This document shows, piece after piece, positions 35,490-47,939 of a DNA stretch of 64,000 nucleotides. Each line of letters begins with the position of its first letter. The first letter of the stretch is position 1. Both the position numbers and the translations under genes were made by a program. The DNA is from Adiantum capillus-veneris. Taxonomy: Eukaryota; Streptophyta; Polypodiopsida; Polypodiales; Pteridaceae. The stretch is from the NCBI GenBank assembly GCA_014529385.2, contig CM043971.1, positions 61,953,209 through 62,017,208 of the forward strand, read 5' to 3'. The notes beneath the pieces were generated by a model. It saw only the letters and a program-made list of their open reading frames with translations, searched no databases and had not been told where the DNA came from.

Positions 35490-36342
35490 TGTCAGGAGTT
35501 TGTTGGAGCAAGGTATTGCGCATATGTACATATACATGCATGGTGCATCAAATAAAGAATTGCCCATTTTTCAGAGCCAGGTGGTTACGTGGGGCCCACA
35601 TGTGTACAGGTAGGACATGGTGTACATAGTGCATCGATTTTCACTATTACCAGTACCACTGTGTTTTTTCTACAATAAGGAGGAGTTGGTAGCGCGTAAA
35701 ACTTCTTGAGGAAGCTATCCACGGGCCGACGACATGAGGTAAGCAGGTGCGTCAGATGGCATCGAGTGGCATCAAGAGGCCGAACGGGGTCAATATTTGC
35801 ACGTGGATGAATACGGACACAAAGTGGTGTTTTCTTGTGAGAGTTATGCAGAAAGGTCATCATTAGGACCACTTTTTGGGGCCACTTCACGTGGTTGCGA
35901 GACGCATTATTGAAAAGAAATGAGTGCCAGGTGTGTGGATGATGCAAAAAAGGTGACAACTATGCACTGCGAGGTCAGTTTTTGGCATGTTCGGGGTCCG
36001 TTTGAGGTCATCTAAAAGGCCAAGGGTGCCCAAATAATAAAGCTAAGTGTGGGAACTGAAAAAACAGAGAGAAGACCAAAAAAAACGTGGAGAAGAGAGG
36101 AGGAACAGCCGCAGGTGTGTTTTTGCTCATTTTGGAGCCTGTTTTGGCCATAAACTACTCATCCGAGGTCGAATTTGAGCACTTTGACATTGTAGACTGG
36201 GTTTTGGGCCGTTCCGGATGCGATGGCGCTGTCTATTTTGCCAAATTCCTCACCCTTTTTTTGTTGTTTTTGTTGTGTAAGTTTCTCCTATGAATGAAGC
36301 TTGTTCTCCAATTTGTGATTGTATCTGGCATATTTTACCCAG
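35490..36342 (+). repeat. 3' LTR of Tat-like element, truncated
   Basis: Starts TGTCAGGAGTTTG and matches the 5' LTR as far as TTTTACCCA at 36342, then stops; the last about 300 bp (U5) are missing. The sequence beyond is integrase tail of another element. Confidence 0.85.
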
Positions 36343-37757
36343 CTTGTATCTTTTTTAATTCTGCTTGTGCCTTGGCTGCCTTTTTTTTAGGATGGCATGT
36401 AGCTCCTCTTGGCTTAAAGAATCATAGTGTCTTTTAAATTTACTCCCATTGAGGAATCCAATAGTTTCAACTCCATCAAGAGTTTCCACACGAATGGTAC
36501 CTTGTGGGGTGATTTCACATACTCTATATGGTCCTTTTCCGGCATATTTCAACCTTTTCTTCTTGTTACGCACTCCATACATAAGGAATTTATCCCCGAC
36601 CTTGAAATCCTTGTTCTTTAAGTGACTGTCAAACCATTTTTTTCTCCTATCTTTCTCCACAAGTGCATTTTACACAGTCACTTGTCTTTCTTCATCTAAC
36701 CTCTCAAGGATATAGAAGTGCTTAACTAAAGGGTTACCATCCCAACCTTCTTGTGAAGCTACCCATAGACTAGAAATTACAAACTCTCGGGGCATAACTG
36801 CTTCTTGGCCATATACCATTTTGAATGGTGTACAATTAATAGCCACTTTGTAAGCAATACAATAAGCCCATAGAGATGATGTCAGCTTCAAATCCCAATC
36901 TGTGCAATGAGCTTCCACTATTTTGGCCAAGGTAGAAATTAAGGTCTTGTTAGTGCTCTTAGCTTGGCCATTTGCTTGTGGATAATAAGGTGTAGACTTA
37001 TGGTGGGCTATCATGAAGTTTGTCGTGAGTTCCTTTATCACCCCATTTATAAAATGAGTACCATTGTCACTCACAATCTCAAAGGGACAACCAAATCTTG
37101 TAATAATGTCCTCAAAGAGAAACTTAGTAGTTGACCTTCCATCAGCCTTGCGTGTGACCTTGGCTTCCGTCCACTTTGTCACATAGTCAGTGGCGACAAT
37201 GATATATCGAGATTGAGTGTTACGAGTTGCCGGACTAATTGGGCCTACAAAGTCTAAACCCCACTTTTCAAATGGTTGAGTCACTTTTATAGGATGTAAG
37301 GGCATCTTATTCTTTCGTTGTGTGATCTTGTAATGTTGGCATTTATCACATCCTCTTGGAAAAAGTGATGCATCTTTGAGTAAGGTAGGCCACTAATAGC
37401 TTGATTGCAACACCTTTCTAGCAGTTTGTTCCCCTCAAAAATGCCCTCTGGCTATACCCATGTGGGCTTCTTGCAGTATAAATACTCATCCTCATGACCA
37501 CAATGTCTAAGAATGTCGTCCTTCCCTAGCTTGTAGAGAGTTCCTGCAATTAGAGAATAAGGTTCACATTTCTTTAACAGTTTTTGAGCTATATCCTTAC
37601 GAAGCTCTTTGAGTGGAAAACCATTAACTAAAAAGTTCACAATCTTCTCACTCCATTCATGCATGATCTCTACTAGGAACAGGGAAGTATCAGGGAATTT
37701 TTCATCGATTCTAGTAGGGGCTTCACCATTGGGTATGCTAGACAAATAATCCACCAT
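36343..37757 (-). pseudogene. family-A-like gypsy integrase
   Basis: Upstream piece 37757-37452 reads MVDYLSSIPNGEAP (end of RNase H) and IAGTLYKLGKDDILRHC (lead-in to integrase). The core, 37305-36670, is open: FEKWGLDFVGPISPATR, ATDYVTKWTEAK, VSDNGTHFINGVIKEL, HHKSTPYYPQANGQAKSTNKTL. Two catalytic Asp are present, but the Glu position reads Lys, as in the copy at 2400-2455. After one stop the C-terminal part (36660-36355) reads KWFDSHLKNKDFKVGDKFLMYG, KYAGKGPYRV and ends in a charged tail. The region between 37452 and 37305 is damaged. Confidence 0.85.
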
Positions 37758-37989
37758 GACATGTCTTTTTACCGGGTCTCACCACAACAATAAAATCAAA
37801 CTCAAGAAGAATTAACAACCATCATGTAATTCTTCCTGTGGAACAAAGTTTATTTACTAAAACTTGTTGGTAAGAGGTTCTCGATCTACTAAAGACTTAC
37901 ATTATAGAAGTAGATCAACACTCACAATGGAAAAAGTACTCACCCCTTGTACATCATGCATACAATAATATTGTCCATACTACTACGAG

Positions 37990-38600
37990 AAAGGCACCTT
38001 TTGAGATAATAAAGGGAAGACCTAAAAGTCCCCTTGCTACTTAAATTACATGGGAAGATCTTCACTGCTAATGAGTATATCGGTGACTTACAAGAATCTT
38101 TCCAAAGGATTAAGGAGACTATATCCATCTCTCAACAAAGGAAAAAAGTTGCTGCTAACAAGCACAAAAGGGCCTTAATGTCCAAAGAAAATGATTGGGT
38201 CTTACTTAAGTTTCCCAAGGCTCGATTAAGGCAAACGATGGGCAAAAATCTATGGGCCATCAAAAGTATTATGCTAAACTAGCAAAAAAGGTACTATGGT
38301 CCTTTTCAAATATTGAAGCCAATCAATGACATGGCTTATGAACTCAAGTTTCCCAACCATTGGCTCATACACAATGCTTTTCATGTGAGACTAATTAAGC
38401 CTTACAAAGGAGAGCCACCAAGAGAACCAATTATTGAAGACCCTCATAAAATTAAAGACCAAGAAGAGGAGATACAACCCAAATCTATCCTTTGGCATGA
38501 AGATAAGCTACTGCAACATGGTAAGATTATCTGACGGTATCTTATTAAGTTCAAAAATTATCCTTTTGAAGATGCTAGATGGATGCAAGGCATATAGCTT
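37990..38600 (+). pseudogene. chromovirus integrase end with chromodomain
   Basis: Reads SFQRIKETISISQQRKKVAANKHK, NDWVLLKFPKARL, NDMAYELKFP and IHNAFHVRLIKPYKG, the usual C-terminal region of chromovirus integrase, then ILWHEDKLLQHGKII, a stop, RYLIKFKNYPFEDARWM: a chromodomain with its aromatic residues. Stops and a frameshift near 38280 disable it. The chromodomain normally guides integration into heterochromatin. Its 3' LTR is probably the repeat starting at 39010. Confidence 0.75.
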
Positions 38601-39009
38601 AATGATAGTATGAACCTTGTCAATGCTTACAATGCTACATTAGAGTAAGCAAATGTACATGTTTCTTTTAAATGATCAATGCTTTTGTCTGACAAGACTA
38701 ATTCTCTTTTTATTGTGCACAAATTTAAGTCGTATGCATGCTTAGAATCATGTTTGTGATGACGATGTCTCTTAAACACCAAGTAGAATTTGTCATTCTA
38801 CTTTGGGAGAATGAAATGGACTGAAGAGCAGACATGATTACGTTAGCTAAGTCTCGCAAGTCCCAAATAGATTACTCATCCATCTTGGAATGATGTCGTA
38901 GGGTAAAAAGGGATCCTCTACCCACCGCTAACAAATATCGACTAACGACTCAGGCTTTTTCTCTTCTACCTCATAGTCGAGGACGACTATGATTTCAAGA
39001 GAGAGGTAA
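38601..39009 (+). other. 3' untranslated part of chromovirus
   Basis: No gene. Ends in the purine-rich AAGAGAGAGGTAA just before the LTR start, which fits a polypurine tract. Confidence 0.5.
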
Positions 39010-39830
39010 TGTCATCAAATCTAATATCTAAACAGCCCAAATGATTTTCTCATATTAAAATGATCATTTAATGTGGGAGAATAAACGAGAATAAGGGTTA
39101 AAATATAGACACTTGCTTATGCACGTATCTCAACACGGGGCCAAGGTTAAAGGGGTCCAAATGAGAGAGGGCCTATCAAAGAGCAAGGATGCCTAATGGA
39201 GCTTAAAGACCTTAGGGTTAGCTTTATTAAATACCTCCAAAGGTTAGTGTCAAAAGTCCTTTAACCTTGGGCTGTGCTTGAGGTGGGAACCCGTTGAGGT
39301 GCTTGTCATGCTTGCTGACTAAGGTACTTGAGGTGCTTTTCATGCTTGCTAACTAAGGTGCTTGAGGTGCTTGTCGTGCTTGCTGACTAAGGTGCTTGAG
39401 GTGCTTGCTAGCTAAGGTGCTTGAGGTTCTTAATGACTAAGGTGCTAAGGTGCTCCATGAATAAGGTGCTCAATGGGTTCAAGGTGTTCCCAAAGGCAAC
39501 ATGATCCCTAATCAAGGGGGGGCGAGCTTTCATTGTAGGAGCATGAGAGAGAAAACAAATACCCTCAATCAAGGCAAGCTTGGTCTAAAGAAGTATAAAG
39601 GACACTTGTCAAGTTCCTCTTCATGTTGCCCTCATGGTGTGCCTAAAGCCTATTGGTTGGCCTCTCAAGGGGTCCAATGATAATTTAGCTAACTTATTTA
39701 ATTGATTATGCATTTATCAAGTCCTCTCTCAATTGTGCCAAGTCTCTCTTGATGTGAGAATCTATAATACAAAAGCCTATTGGAGGGGGGACCAACTCCA
39801 CACAAATCTAGTCCTCAATTGTAATCATGT
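39010..39830 (+). repeat. chromovirus LTR, plus orientation
   Basis: Starts TGTCATCAAATCTAATATC. About 725 bp match, in reverse orientation, the repeat at 47940-48693. It contains a minisatellite at 39293-39470. The right end is not defined. Confidence 0.7.
39293..39470 (+). repeat. minisatellite within LTR
   Basis: Repeated units near TTGAGGTGCTTGTCATGC plus TTGCTGACTAAGGTGC, about 34 bp, with shortened and altered copies to the right. The same minisatellite occurs in the inverted LTR at 48186-48430. Confidence 0.85.
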
Positions 39831-41337
39831 TCTCTAATTCTCTCTCTTGCAAAAGTATTGTTCATGCCAAGTTAATTAAGTATAATGGTTATGTTGCTAC
39901 CTCTAAACATGTTCATCCTCTATGTTCTCAAAGTAGTCTCATAAAAATGCTCACTCTAATTCTCTTAATTCCACTATTCTCAAAGTTCATAGGCCATTTC
40001 CATTACATGGAAAGCAAAAGTTAGTTCCTATTTTAGTGTTTTTGGTCATACGTGCGTTTTTGCACTATATTTTATTTTTTTAAAACCTCCCTTTGCCCAT
40101 GATTGGAGAACCTTTCGTTTTCCTTTGCTTGGTTTCTTGGCATCCTTGAGTTTTATTTGTATGGTCTTCTAGTCTTGCATTTGGACTCTTGAAATTCCTC
40201 ATTGTTGTACCCTGCTAAGACCAACTACCACTTTTTTCTTTGCCAAATTTTACCAGATTTGTATTATGGACTTTTTGGGCATTGGTGATTTTATCTTGCT
40301 AGTATGATCCCAATTTTGGGGTGTTGAGACCATGATTGCCCGAATTCTTTGTGTTTTTCTTAGGGATTTTGAATTTGGTGGCATTTAGGTGCGCTTTCCT
40401 AGGGACACATGAGTGCTTTTCTTAGTAAACACCATATTCTTGTTGCTGATATCTTGCAACTTCGACTATGCTGAGGTACATGGATCACAATCCATGGTGC
40501 CGGTAAGTTTTAAAATTTTGACTATTGTGGTGTGAAGGCGTGTTAGCGGGTTAACACAATCGGACATCTATAACATAGTTGTCTAGCACTAACATAATGT
40601 CAATACTTAGGGAAGAAAATTGGATAGGGCATGAAGACTCTTTGAGGGTGTCAACCTCAAGAAATGAACCTATGGAAATAAGTTATCATTAGCACTATCA
40701 AAACTATCACTTTCTAATTTGGGAAATTTGCCTATGTCTTGTCTCACTGCTCTAGGTCATCATGCCATTTTGTCGACCAAATGAACTTGGAATGCAACAA
40801 AGCTTTAGGAGGAGCTACAATAGACCTAGAGACACTATCCTAGCAAGTCTAGAGGTCATCTGACATGGTACCAAAATCCCAATCCATCATGGTCTAGGTC
40901 CTGCAAATTGCAACAAAACTATCCAAAATGGTCGCCCTTTGGTTAGGAACACCCTCCTATGGTCAAAATGTCAAAAAAATCCATTTTTGCACTCAAAACT
41001 GCAGATTTAGCTCATAGATATGTAGTTGCAAACCACAACAAAACTGAGAAGATTATACTTAAAGAAAAGTGCCGAAGACAAGGAACACAATGCACTTTTT
41101 GGAACTGAATTTTGATTTACCAGAGGAAGAGAGAAATTGATTACAATGTGTTGTTGAATTGCCGCTCATAGCCGTACATACAGAGCTCTTCCAAAAACTT
41201 TAGAAAATGTTACAAAGGTCATTTCAAACTAGAGATCTTGAGCTTGTGGGAGATATGGTCATCAAGCTAAGGATTCCATAGTATTTAAATGTGCGATGGC
41301 CAATAGACCAACCTTAGCATGGACGGGCACACTTTGA
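39831..41337. other. no gene recognised; likely leader and decayed gag of the next gypsy copy
   Basis: No clear frame. It ends at the proline-rich gag tail of the family A copy at 41338, so the right part is probably its decayed gag. Confidence 0.35.
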
Positions 41338-44300
41338 GTGCCTGCATTGATGTCGGCCCCGCCTCTTGAACAACCGTCACAACACATGGTCCCTAGAGCC
41401 CAAAATGTTGTTCAAACACCACCCTTACCACATCCATTGCTAGGACCACGACCCCCACATCCAAGAATCACTTTTGTGAATCAAGTGGGTTGTGAGTCAC
41501 CTATTACTTGTTTGGAAGGTTGTGAGGAAGATATAGATCCTTATATTGCCTATGGGATTGATGCACTTGAAGAAAATCCACAATGCTACATGGAGGACTA
41601 TTGGGGATAAGTCAAACCTGTCTATCAAGTAGCTGCTCTTGCAGCAAGAGGCCAAAATATCAATTTCACTGCTAAGAGACCACCTCTTCAATGCGACAAG
41701 TGTGGGGGTCCACATCATGTAGTCGAGTGTCTTATTAGACTACAAAGGAATGTCACATTGATGCAAACCAATTAAGGGAGAACATCTACAATGCCAATAC
41801 TCATGTGTAGTTGATGTGACATAGATCATTTGATTGCCCAATATCCTAATAATCCAAATGCACCAAAGATTATACCATTGAATTTTATTGAGGTTATCGA
41901 GGATCCCTCATAAAGTACGTGTGTGGTACCAGTAAATGTACTCACACGATCGATGCTCCAAAACCAAAATTATATTCTTGAAGAAAGAGACACATCATCA
42001 ATTGCCCAATCTCAGAAGAAGAAGAAAACACAAAGGAAGAGATCGCAAAAAGCAATGAGTTAGACCCCAATTCAAAGACCAACATAGGGGCTGGTGATGA
42101 CCCCGTATATATGAACAACACTGAACAGGATTTTTATTCAGGTGAAACCGTGGAGATTAAAACGACCATTAGAAAAGAAAAACAATGGCCAGGACCCAAG
42201 AAAAAGATAAAAACTACCCAAACCCTATAGAGGAGATTAAGTGAGTCAAGCAATTAATGGGTTTGGTAGAAGAGACCCAAAGGGATCTCAAGCCAACACC
42301 TAGGCAGATCCAAATTACAGACACAGTGTCCCCTACACAAAAGCAGCCTCACCAAGTTTATAGACCACTAGCCATACCAAGTGTCATCCAAGCAGAAAGT
42401 GACTTTAATTCATGGGAAAGTGGACAGACTCCCTTCTTGTTGGAGAGAATGTTTACAGAGGGATTACCTGACCAATCGAAGAAATGGAGATCCCATCTTC
42501 CCCACGTCAAGGGAATGAAACCCAAAAAGTGTCGTTAAATATTGCCCAATTGATAAATCTCATGGCTTCAGAAGTTAGAACCACCGTCATGTCCAAACTA
42601 ATGGAGACCCCGACCTATTCTTATCTCTTTGAGCTTTCCTCAATGGAGAACTGAAAGTCGGGCTACCACAATTTGCACAGATGGATCAAGTTAGGGGGGT
42701 GCCAATAGAGGAGGAACATTTAGATCCACAACCCAACCTAGATGAGAACTCTGTTGTTGAAATACTTGTTAACAAGCTGGGACAATACTTTGAAGGTGAT
42801 GAATCCAATGTGACCATACCAATCACTACCAAGGGATTAACTGTGAAGGGAATCCTTGATGGTGGCACTAGGGTTAGCATTGTAACAAAAAATTGATGGG
42901 AAACTATGGGAAGACCTCATCTTGGGACTATAAACATAGTGGTAAAGATGGCCAATGGGACTATTTTTAAACCTATTGGGATGCTATAAGATCTCAAAAT
43001 CAAGGTCTTTGGACACAAAATAAGGCATACCTTCATTGTTACGGATTTTTCCAAGCACACTATGTCATATGAGATGATCTTAGGACGTCCTTTTATGAAG
43101 AAAGCAAAAATGGTGCATGACTGGTCTAAAAACCATGTCTACTTGCAATTCCAAGACTCTGTCATTCAAGTGGATCTTGTAACTGGTCAAGCACATTTTC
43201 TAGGAAACAAATTTATAATTGATCATACATCTGGCACCACAATTCACTCGGCCCCATTGCAATATTGTTACACATGTAAAATGGACATTAATGTTGGGGA
43301 AGATTCTCCTTATATGGATGTTCTACTTGGGATGACCGAGTCTGACAATGTGGATTGGGTTCACCTAGCAAAAATTATAGACACTTGGGGAAATAGGGGG
43401 ACGACATGGGTAACACTTGAGGGGGATGAAATGACACCACTTGTACCTTTAAATATGATGGGAGCAATGCATATAGCTTCTGATGACCTACAAGATGAAG
43501 GATTGACGGACATTGGAACCAGTAGCATCTCAAAATACTATAGCCCACACGATTTGGAGTCAAAATAATCAATTGAAATTGACTCTGAGGACAAATAATC
43601 TGAGTTAAATCTTGGCGCAAATGTGGGGACAAACCATTCAGGGCCCCGAGATGACAATCTATCCGGGAGAGGAGAAGACACAAGTAGTGATTAATCTAGT
43701 AACTCTTCACTGGAGGAAGGTCGTAATAAAAAATTATCCAAGAGGAGTAAGAGGTGATGATATCGAGAAAATGTGCATGCTAGAATAAAGGAAAAGAAAT
43801 CTACCGCAGAATGGCTTAATTATATAGGGGCATGTGATGCTCATCAAAAGTTGGTAGATAATTGGGGTGAATACCTTCAAAGCATCATGTGGTGTAGTCC
43901 ATAACCCATAGACATTGCACAGCTAGAGGCTACAGAGAAGCCAAAGTTGAGCTGTGCCATAAGGAGATGACAAAATTGAGAGTTACCTCAACAACAAAAG
44001 GAAACGGAAGAGAAATCATAGTCCACAGAAGAACAAGACCCCACAGACTTACATCCTACACCTGAGCATTTCAAATCCTACACCACGGAGGAGCGTAAGG
44101 TTGTGTATACGAGGGCCTATAGAACACCTATCGATGGAAGTAATGGAGTCTATGATGGTCCAATGATAGTTAAGGAAATAGAGTTAGCAAACCCATGTGA
44201 GGAGTCCAAACCTGTTTTCATTACCCAAGATCTAATAGAGACTGAGGAATATGTACTCAAGGAGCTTCTCAAGGAATTCAAGGATATATTTACTTGGACA

Positions 44301-45412
44301 TATCATGATATGAAAGGTGTTCCACCTTCCGTGGTGCAACACACAATCCCCATGAATAGCATGGCTAAACCAGTCCAACAACGACCCTACCCAATGAATC
44401 CTAAGTATGCAAAGATTGTTCAAGAAGAGATTGAAAATCTTGTCAAATGAGGATTCATATACCCTATTGAGCACTCAAAATGTGTGTCTCCAATAGCTAT
44501 GCCAAAAAATAATGGTAAACTCAAAGTGTGTGTGGGTCTCAAGAAGGTCAATGCGCCACTAGGAGGGACCATTACCCCTTGCCATATTCAGAACATGTGC
44601 TTGAAAGAGTTGCAGCAAAGGAAGCCTATAGCTTTTTAGATAGGTGCTCTGGCTATAATCAAATCACAACTGCACTAGAGGACCAAGCTAAAAATGCTTT
44701 TATAACTAAATTTGGAGTGTTCGCATTTTGTGTTTTGGCTTTTGGCTTAACCAATGCCCATGCTACCTTCCAAAGATTAATAAACGTTGCTCTTAGAGAA
44801 TATTTGAGGGAGTTTTGCCAAGCTTTCTTAGATGACCTTTGTGTTTATTCCTCTTGAAGAAATCATCTATCATGTTTATGAAAAGTGTTTGAGAAGTGCA
44901 AATTGTATTGCATCTCCTTAAACCCTTTCAGCTGCCATATTTGGGTTAAATACGGAGTTATTTTAGGGCATATAGTGTCAAAAAAAAGGATTTCCACACA
45001 TGAGAGCAAAATTAAAGCCATTTCCAATTTACAACCGACTAAAAACTATAAAGGAGTTCAAAGGTTCATGGGCCATGTTGGTTATTACCGGCAATTTATT
45101 TTAAACTTTGCCGATATAGCTCACCCATTATACAAACTTCTTATTGAGTTCCATTGGATTGCGGAGTGTGACCATACTTATAATTTTAAAAAAGCACCTT
45201 AAGGAGTGCTCCCATTCTATGAGTGCCCGATTTTAGAATGTAATTTTCCATGTGCATATTGATGCATCAAACTTTGCTATTGGGTGTGTTCTAGCTCAAC
45301 CAGGAGAACATAAATTGGACTACCCCATTAGCTTTGCAAGTTGTCAATTGAATGATGCTGAGAGAAACTACACTACTACAGAGCGAGAAGGTTTAGCTAG
45401 GATTTACGTAGA
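41338..45412 (+). pseudogene. family A gypsy gag tail, protease, RT, RNase H start
   Basis: The gag tail ends in zinc knuckle QCDKCGGPHHVVEC near 41695. The protease (42681-43250) shows GILDGGTRVSIVT and YEMILGRPFMKKAKMVHDW, with a stop between them, and lies upstream of RT in the normal place. RT (44250-45200): FTWTYHDMKGVPPSVVQHTIPM, HYPLPYSEHVLERVAAKEAYSFLD, catalytic AFLDDLCVYS near 44830, FMGHVGYYRQFI. RNase H begins HIDASNFAIGCVLAQPGEHKLDYPI and is cut at about 45412 by reversed chromovirus sequence. Stops are common. This copy shows that family A has an ordinary protease before RT, so the post-integrase retropepsin would be a second one. Confidence 0.8.
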
Positions 45413-47716
45413 CTATTGTCTATATTCTGGTATTCCCATGGATAGAATTGGGTAATCCAAACACAAAATCCATGGATATACTCTCCCATGGTGATTAGGG
45501 ATTGGTAATGGTTGGAGTAATCTAGGTTGCTTCCCTCTATCATATTTGGTCTTTTGGCATACTACACAATTTGAAACATACTCTTGTATGTCCACTTTCA
45601 AGGTAGGCCAATAGAAGTACATCTCTACTCCTCAAAGAGTAGGTTGAATACCTCTATGCCCCACATAGGGAGGAGCATGGGATTCATACATGAATTTCTC
45701 ATGAAGGGAGTGGGTAACACATAGCCTATTGCCATGGAGAAGATAACCATCCTGCAAGGTGAATGGTTCTTCTTTCTTCCCCAATGCAAGGGCTGACATT
45801 ATGTCTTTAAAGTTAGGTCAATAGCATATTCATCTATCATAGAAGATAGATCATTGTGAGTTGCTATAGACACCGCATTGACTCTTGGTCGTTGTGAAAG
45901 TGCATCAGCCACTTGATTATGCTTATGAGTAATGTGAACAATATGAAAATAAAATTGTGAAAGAAAAATTTCTCACCTCATTTGTTTGTCAGAAATCTTG
46001 GTTTGCATCATAAAGTACTTGAGGCTTTGGTGGTCCGTGCACAAAATAAATGGAGTCCCCAATAGATAGTTCTTCCATTTTTTTAGGGTATGTAGAACAG
46101 CTAAAAGCTCTTTTTCCTATATGCCCAAGACTCGTTCATTGGCATTGAGCCTTTGGCTCTCACATGCTATGGCATGCCCTTCTTGAAGAAAAACCGCTCC
46201 AAGGCAATCACCACAAGCATCACATTGGACCTCAAATGGCTTTGAGAGATCCAGAAGTATAAGGACTCGTTGGGAGGTAAGCTTCTCTTTGAGCTTATCA
46301 AAATAATTTTGCTCCTTAGCGGTCCATGAGTACTTAATGATCTCATCTTGTTGAGCTTGGGAAACTCGATAATGAGGCTTGTTAGGTGGTAAGCTTCATG
46401 GTAGGAGCTCAATTTTATAGTCATCATCCCCTCGTTTTGGAGGTAAGTCCATAGAGATATCATCGATGAACACATCTTGGAATCCATTTAGAAAATTAGA
46501 AAGTCTAATTCTTCTTGATCCCTAACACTTTGATTTGTTAAAACATTAGCATCATTTAGAGACTCTTTGACAAAAATCATGTATGCAAAAACTGAGCTTT
46601 TCATTGAATTATCAAAAGTAGGTGAATTTACAAGTGGTATAGTACGATCGGACTCACTAGCGTCTATATACATGCTCTTTTCCATGTAGGTGAATTAGAT
46701 TCTCCTTTCAGGGAACTTCATGTTGGTAGCCATGCGGTTGAACCATGGTGCCCCTAGGACAACAGCCTCATGTTGGAGAGGAGAGATGAAAAAGTCTTCT
46801 TTGTCAACGTAGCTTTGGACATGAAGCCTCAACTTCCCAATCAAGGGAGTAATGGAGGCTTGTTGTCCCTTGAAAGCTCCATTGGCAATTACAGTATCTC
46901 CCATCTCAAAAACTCAAATGCCCAACTTAGTGGCCAACTCTGTTGATATGAAGTTGTGAGTAGAGCCAAGGTCAAACAAGATGAAGGTATCATGCTCCCT
47001 TACCTTTTCCCAAGCATAGGAGAGAGGTGATCCTTTTCCAATGAGCATCCTCTTTTGGAGCTTCAATTGTGGAAGCTCTAGGAGCCTCATTGCGGGCATT
47101 TCTCTTGAGGCAAGAAGGATAGCCATGTCCTTGCTCCCACACTTGAAACATTTGTGGTCCTTCCGAAAAGCTTCTAGATCTTTGAGAGAGAGTTTATTTT
47201 TACCTTTGTAAACTCCCTTCTCCTTGGACCGATTGTTGTTGTTGTTGTTGTTGTTGTCTGAATTTCCTTAGGAAAAATTTTGGGGATTGTTTTTCCCCTT
47301 TGCATCACTTTTGTCTTTGCTTTCCATGGGCTTGGCATTCCTTCTACCCCTTGCTGTAAATTGATACGCGAAGCAACCACAGTGTGGTGGATTACTTTGG
47401 TGATAGAACCAGGCCGTTGAGAGTTGACATACTCAGCCATTTCTTCAAGTAATTCTGCACAAAATTGTTGCTTTTGCTTGGTGAAGTATATATTTTGAAA
47501 GACAATAGCCTTGAGTTGTAAATCCCAAACCTTCTCCACATATTTGTGGATAGACTTGTTGGAGAGCAGCTTCAAACTCCGCCATTCGTTAAGCACTTTG
47601 TCCTTTGCATCGCTTGCAAGGAATTGCTTCATGATGGAAACTCGTAGAGTTTTCCATGTCTTTAGGGCTTTTCCGTTTCCACAAAGGGTAGCTCTTGCAC
47701 TTTGCACTTCACACAA
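45413..47716 (-). pseudogene. chromovirus-type gag-pol with RT deleted, reversed
   Basis: Gag (47716-47174) reads ALKTWKTLRVSIMKQFLASD..LNEWRSLKL and then a knuckle start HKCFKCGSKDMA. The protease has FDLGSTHNFIS (normally DPGSTHNFIS; catalytic Asp kept) and VVLGAPWFNRMAT. Next comes LPPNKPHYRVSQAQQDEI, the start of RT, but within a few residues it passes into YSWTAKEQNYFDKLKEKL, the end of RT, so nearly all of the catalytic RT is gone. RNase H (DACGDCLGAVFLQEG, CTDHQSLKYFM) and the integrase zinc finger (FYWPTLKVDIQEYVSNCVVCQKTK) follow, up to about 45425. The N-terminal part of gag is cut off at the G-rich tract at 47719-47763. Confidence 0.8.
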
Positions 47717-47717
47717 T

Positions 47718-47718
<1 letters not shown>

Positions 47719-47763
<45 letters not shown>
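47719..47763. repeat. (GT)n followed by a 30-base G run
   Basis: Eight GT units and an uninterrupted G run, followed by more G-rich sequence to 47777. It sits at the point where gag sequence ends and LTR-side sequence begins. Homopolymer length may be unreliable. Confidence 0.9.
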
Positions 47764-47764
<1 letters not shown>

Positions 47765-47939
47765 GAGGGGGGGGAGAGTATACCCCCCAAGCTAGCCCCG
47801 AGCTTCCTTGGTCGACCCTCCCTTGCATCTCATGCTGAAAGTTCATTGGACCCCTTCAAGCCTAGCCAATTACATGCAGAGTGAGTATCGAGCAACCATG
47901 CTAGTCTTGGAACAAGTGTCCCCCTTTCCCCTTTGAGAG

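Larger units (their letters stand above)
27950..36342 (+). mobile_element. Tat-like Ty3/gypsy element, nearly complete
   Basis: 5' LTR, primer-binding site, 1-kb leader, a single gag-pol frame of about 1780 codons, and a 3' LTR truncated after 853 bp. The LTRs are very similar over the shared part (a few percent difference by eye, plus one indel region), so insertion is the youngest clear event here. The 5' flank is family-A-like retropepsin sequence and the 3' flank is family-A-like integrase, both on the minus strand, so it appears to have landed inside such an element. Confidence 0.9.
26418..37757 (-). mobile_element. family-A-like gypsy element, split by the Tat-like element at 27950-36342
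   Basis: On the minus strand, an integrase with its C-terminal tail (37757-36343) is followed, beyond the Tat-like element, by a retropepsin/W-x-P-K ORF (27902-26933), a polypurine tract (26682-26669) and an LTR start (26668). This is the same order as locus 1 at 1.5-4.1 kb. The text just before the retropepsin (VETEDD, stop, LDSDTPLRYPIEL) aligns with locus 1 (VEINDEWLDGLDMRITITL). Treating the two parts as one element is an inference. Confidence 0.6.

Noticed and set aside
47511-47795. Plus-strand ORF ending in a glycine run
   Set aside because: Antisense to gag and extended by the poly-G tract only.
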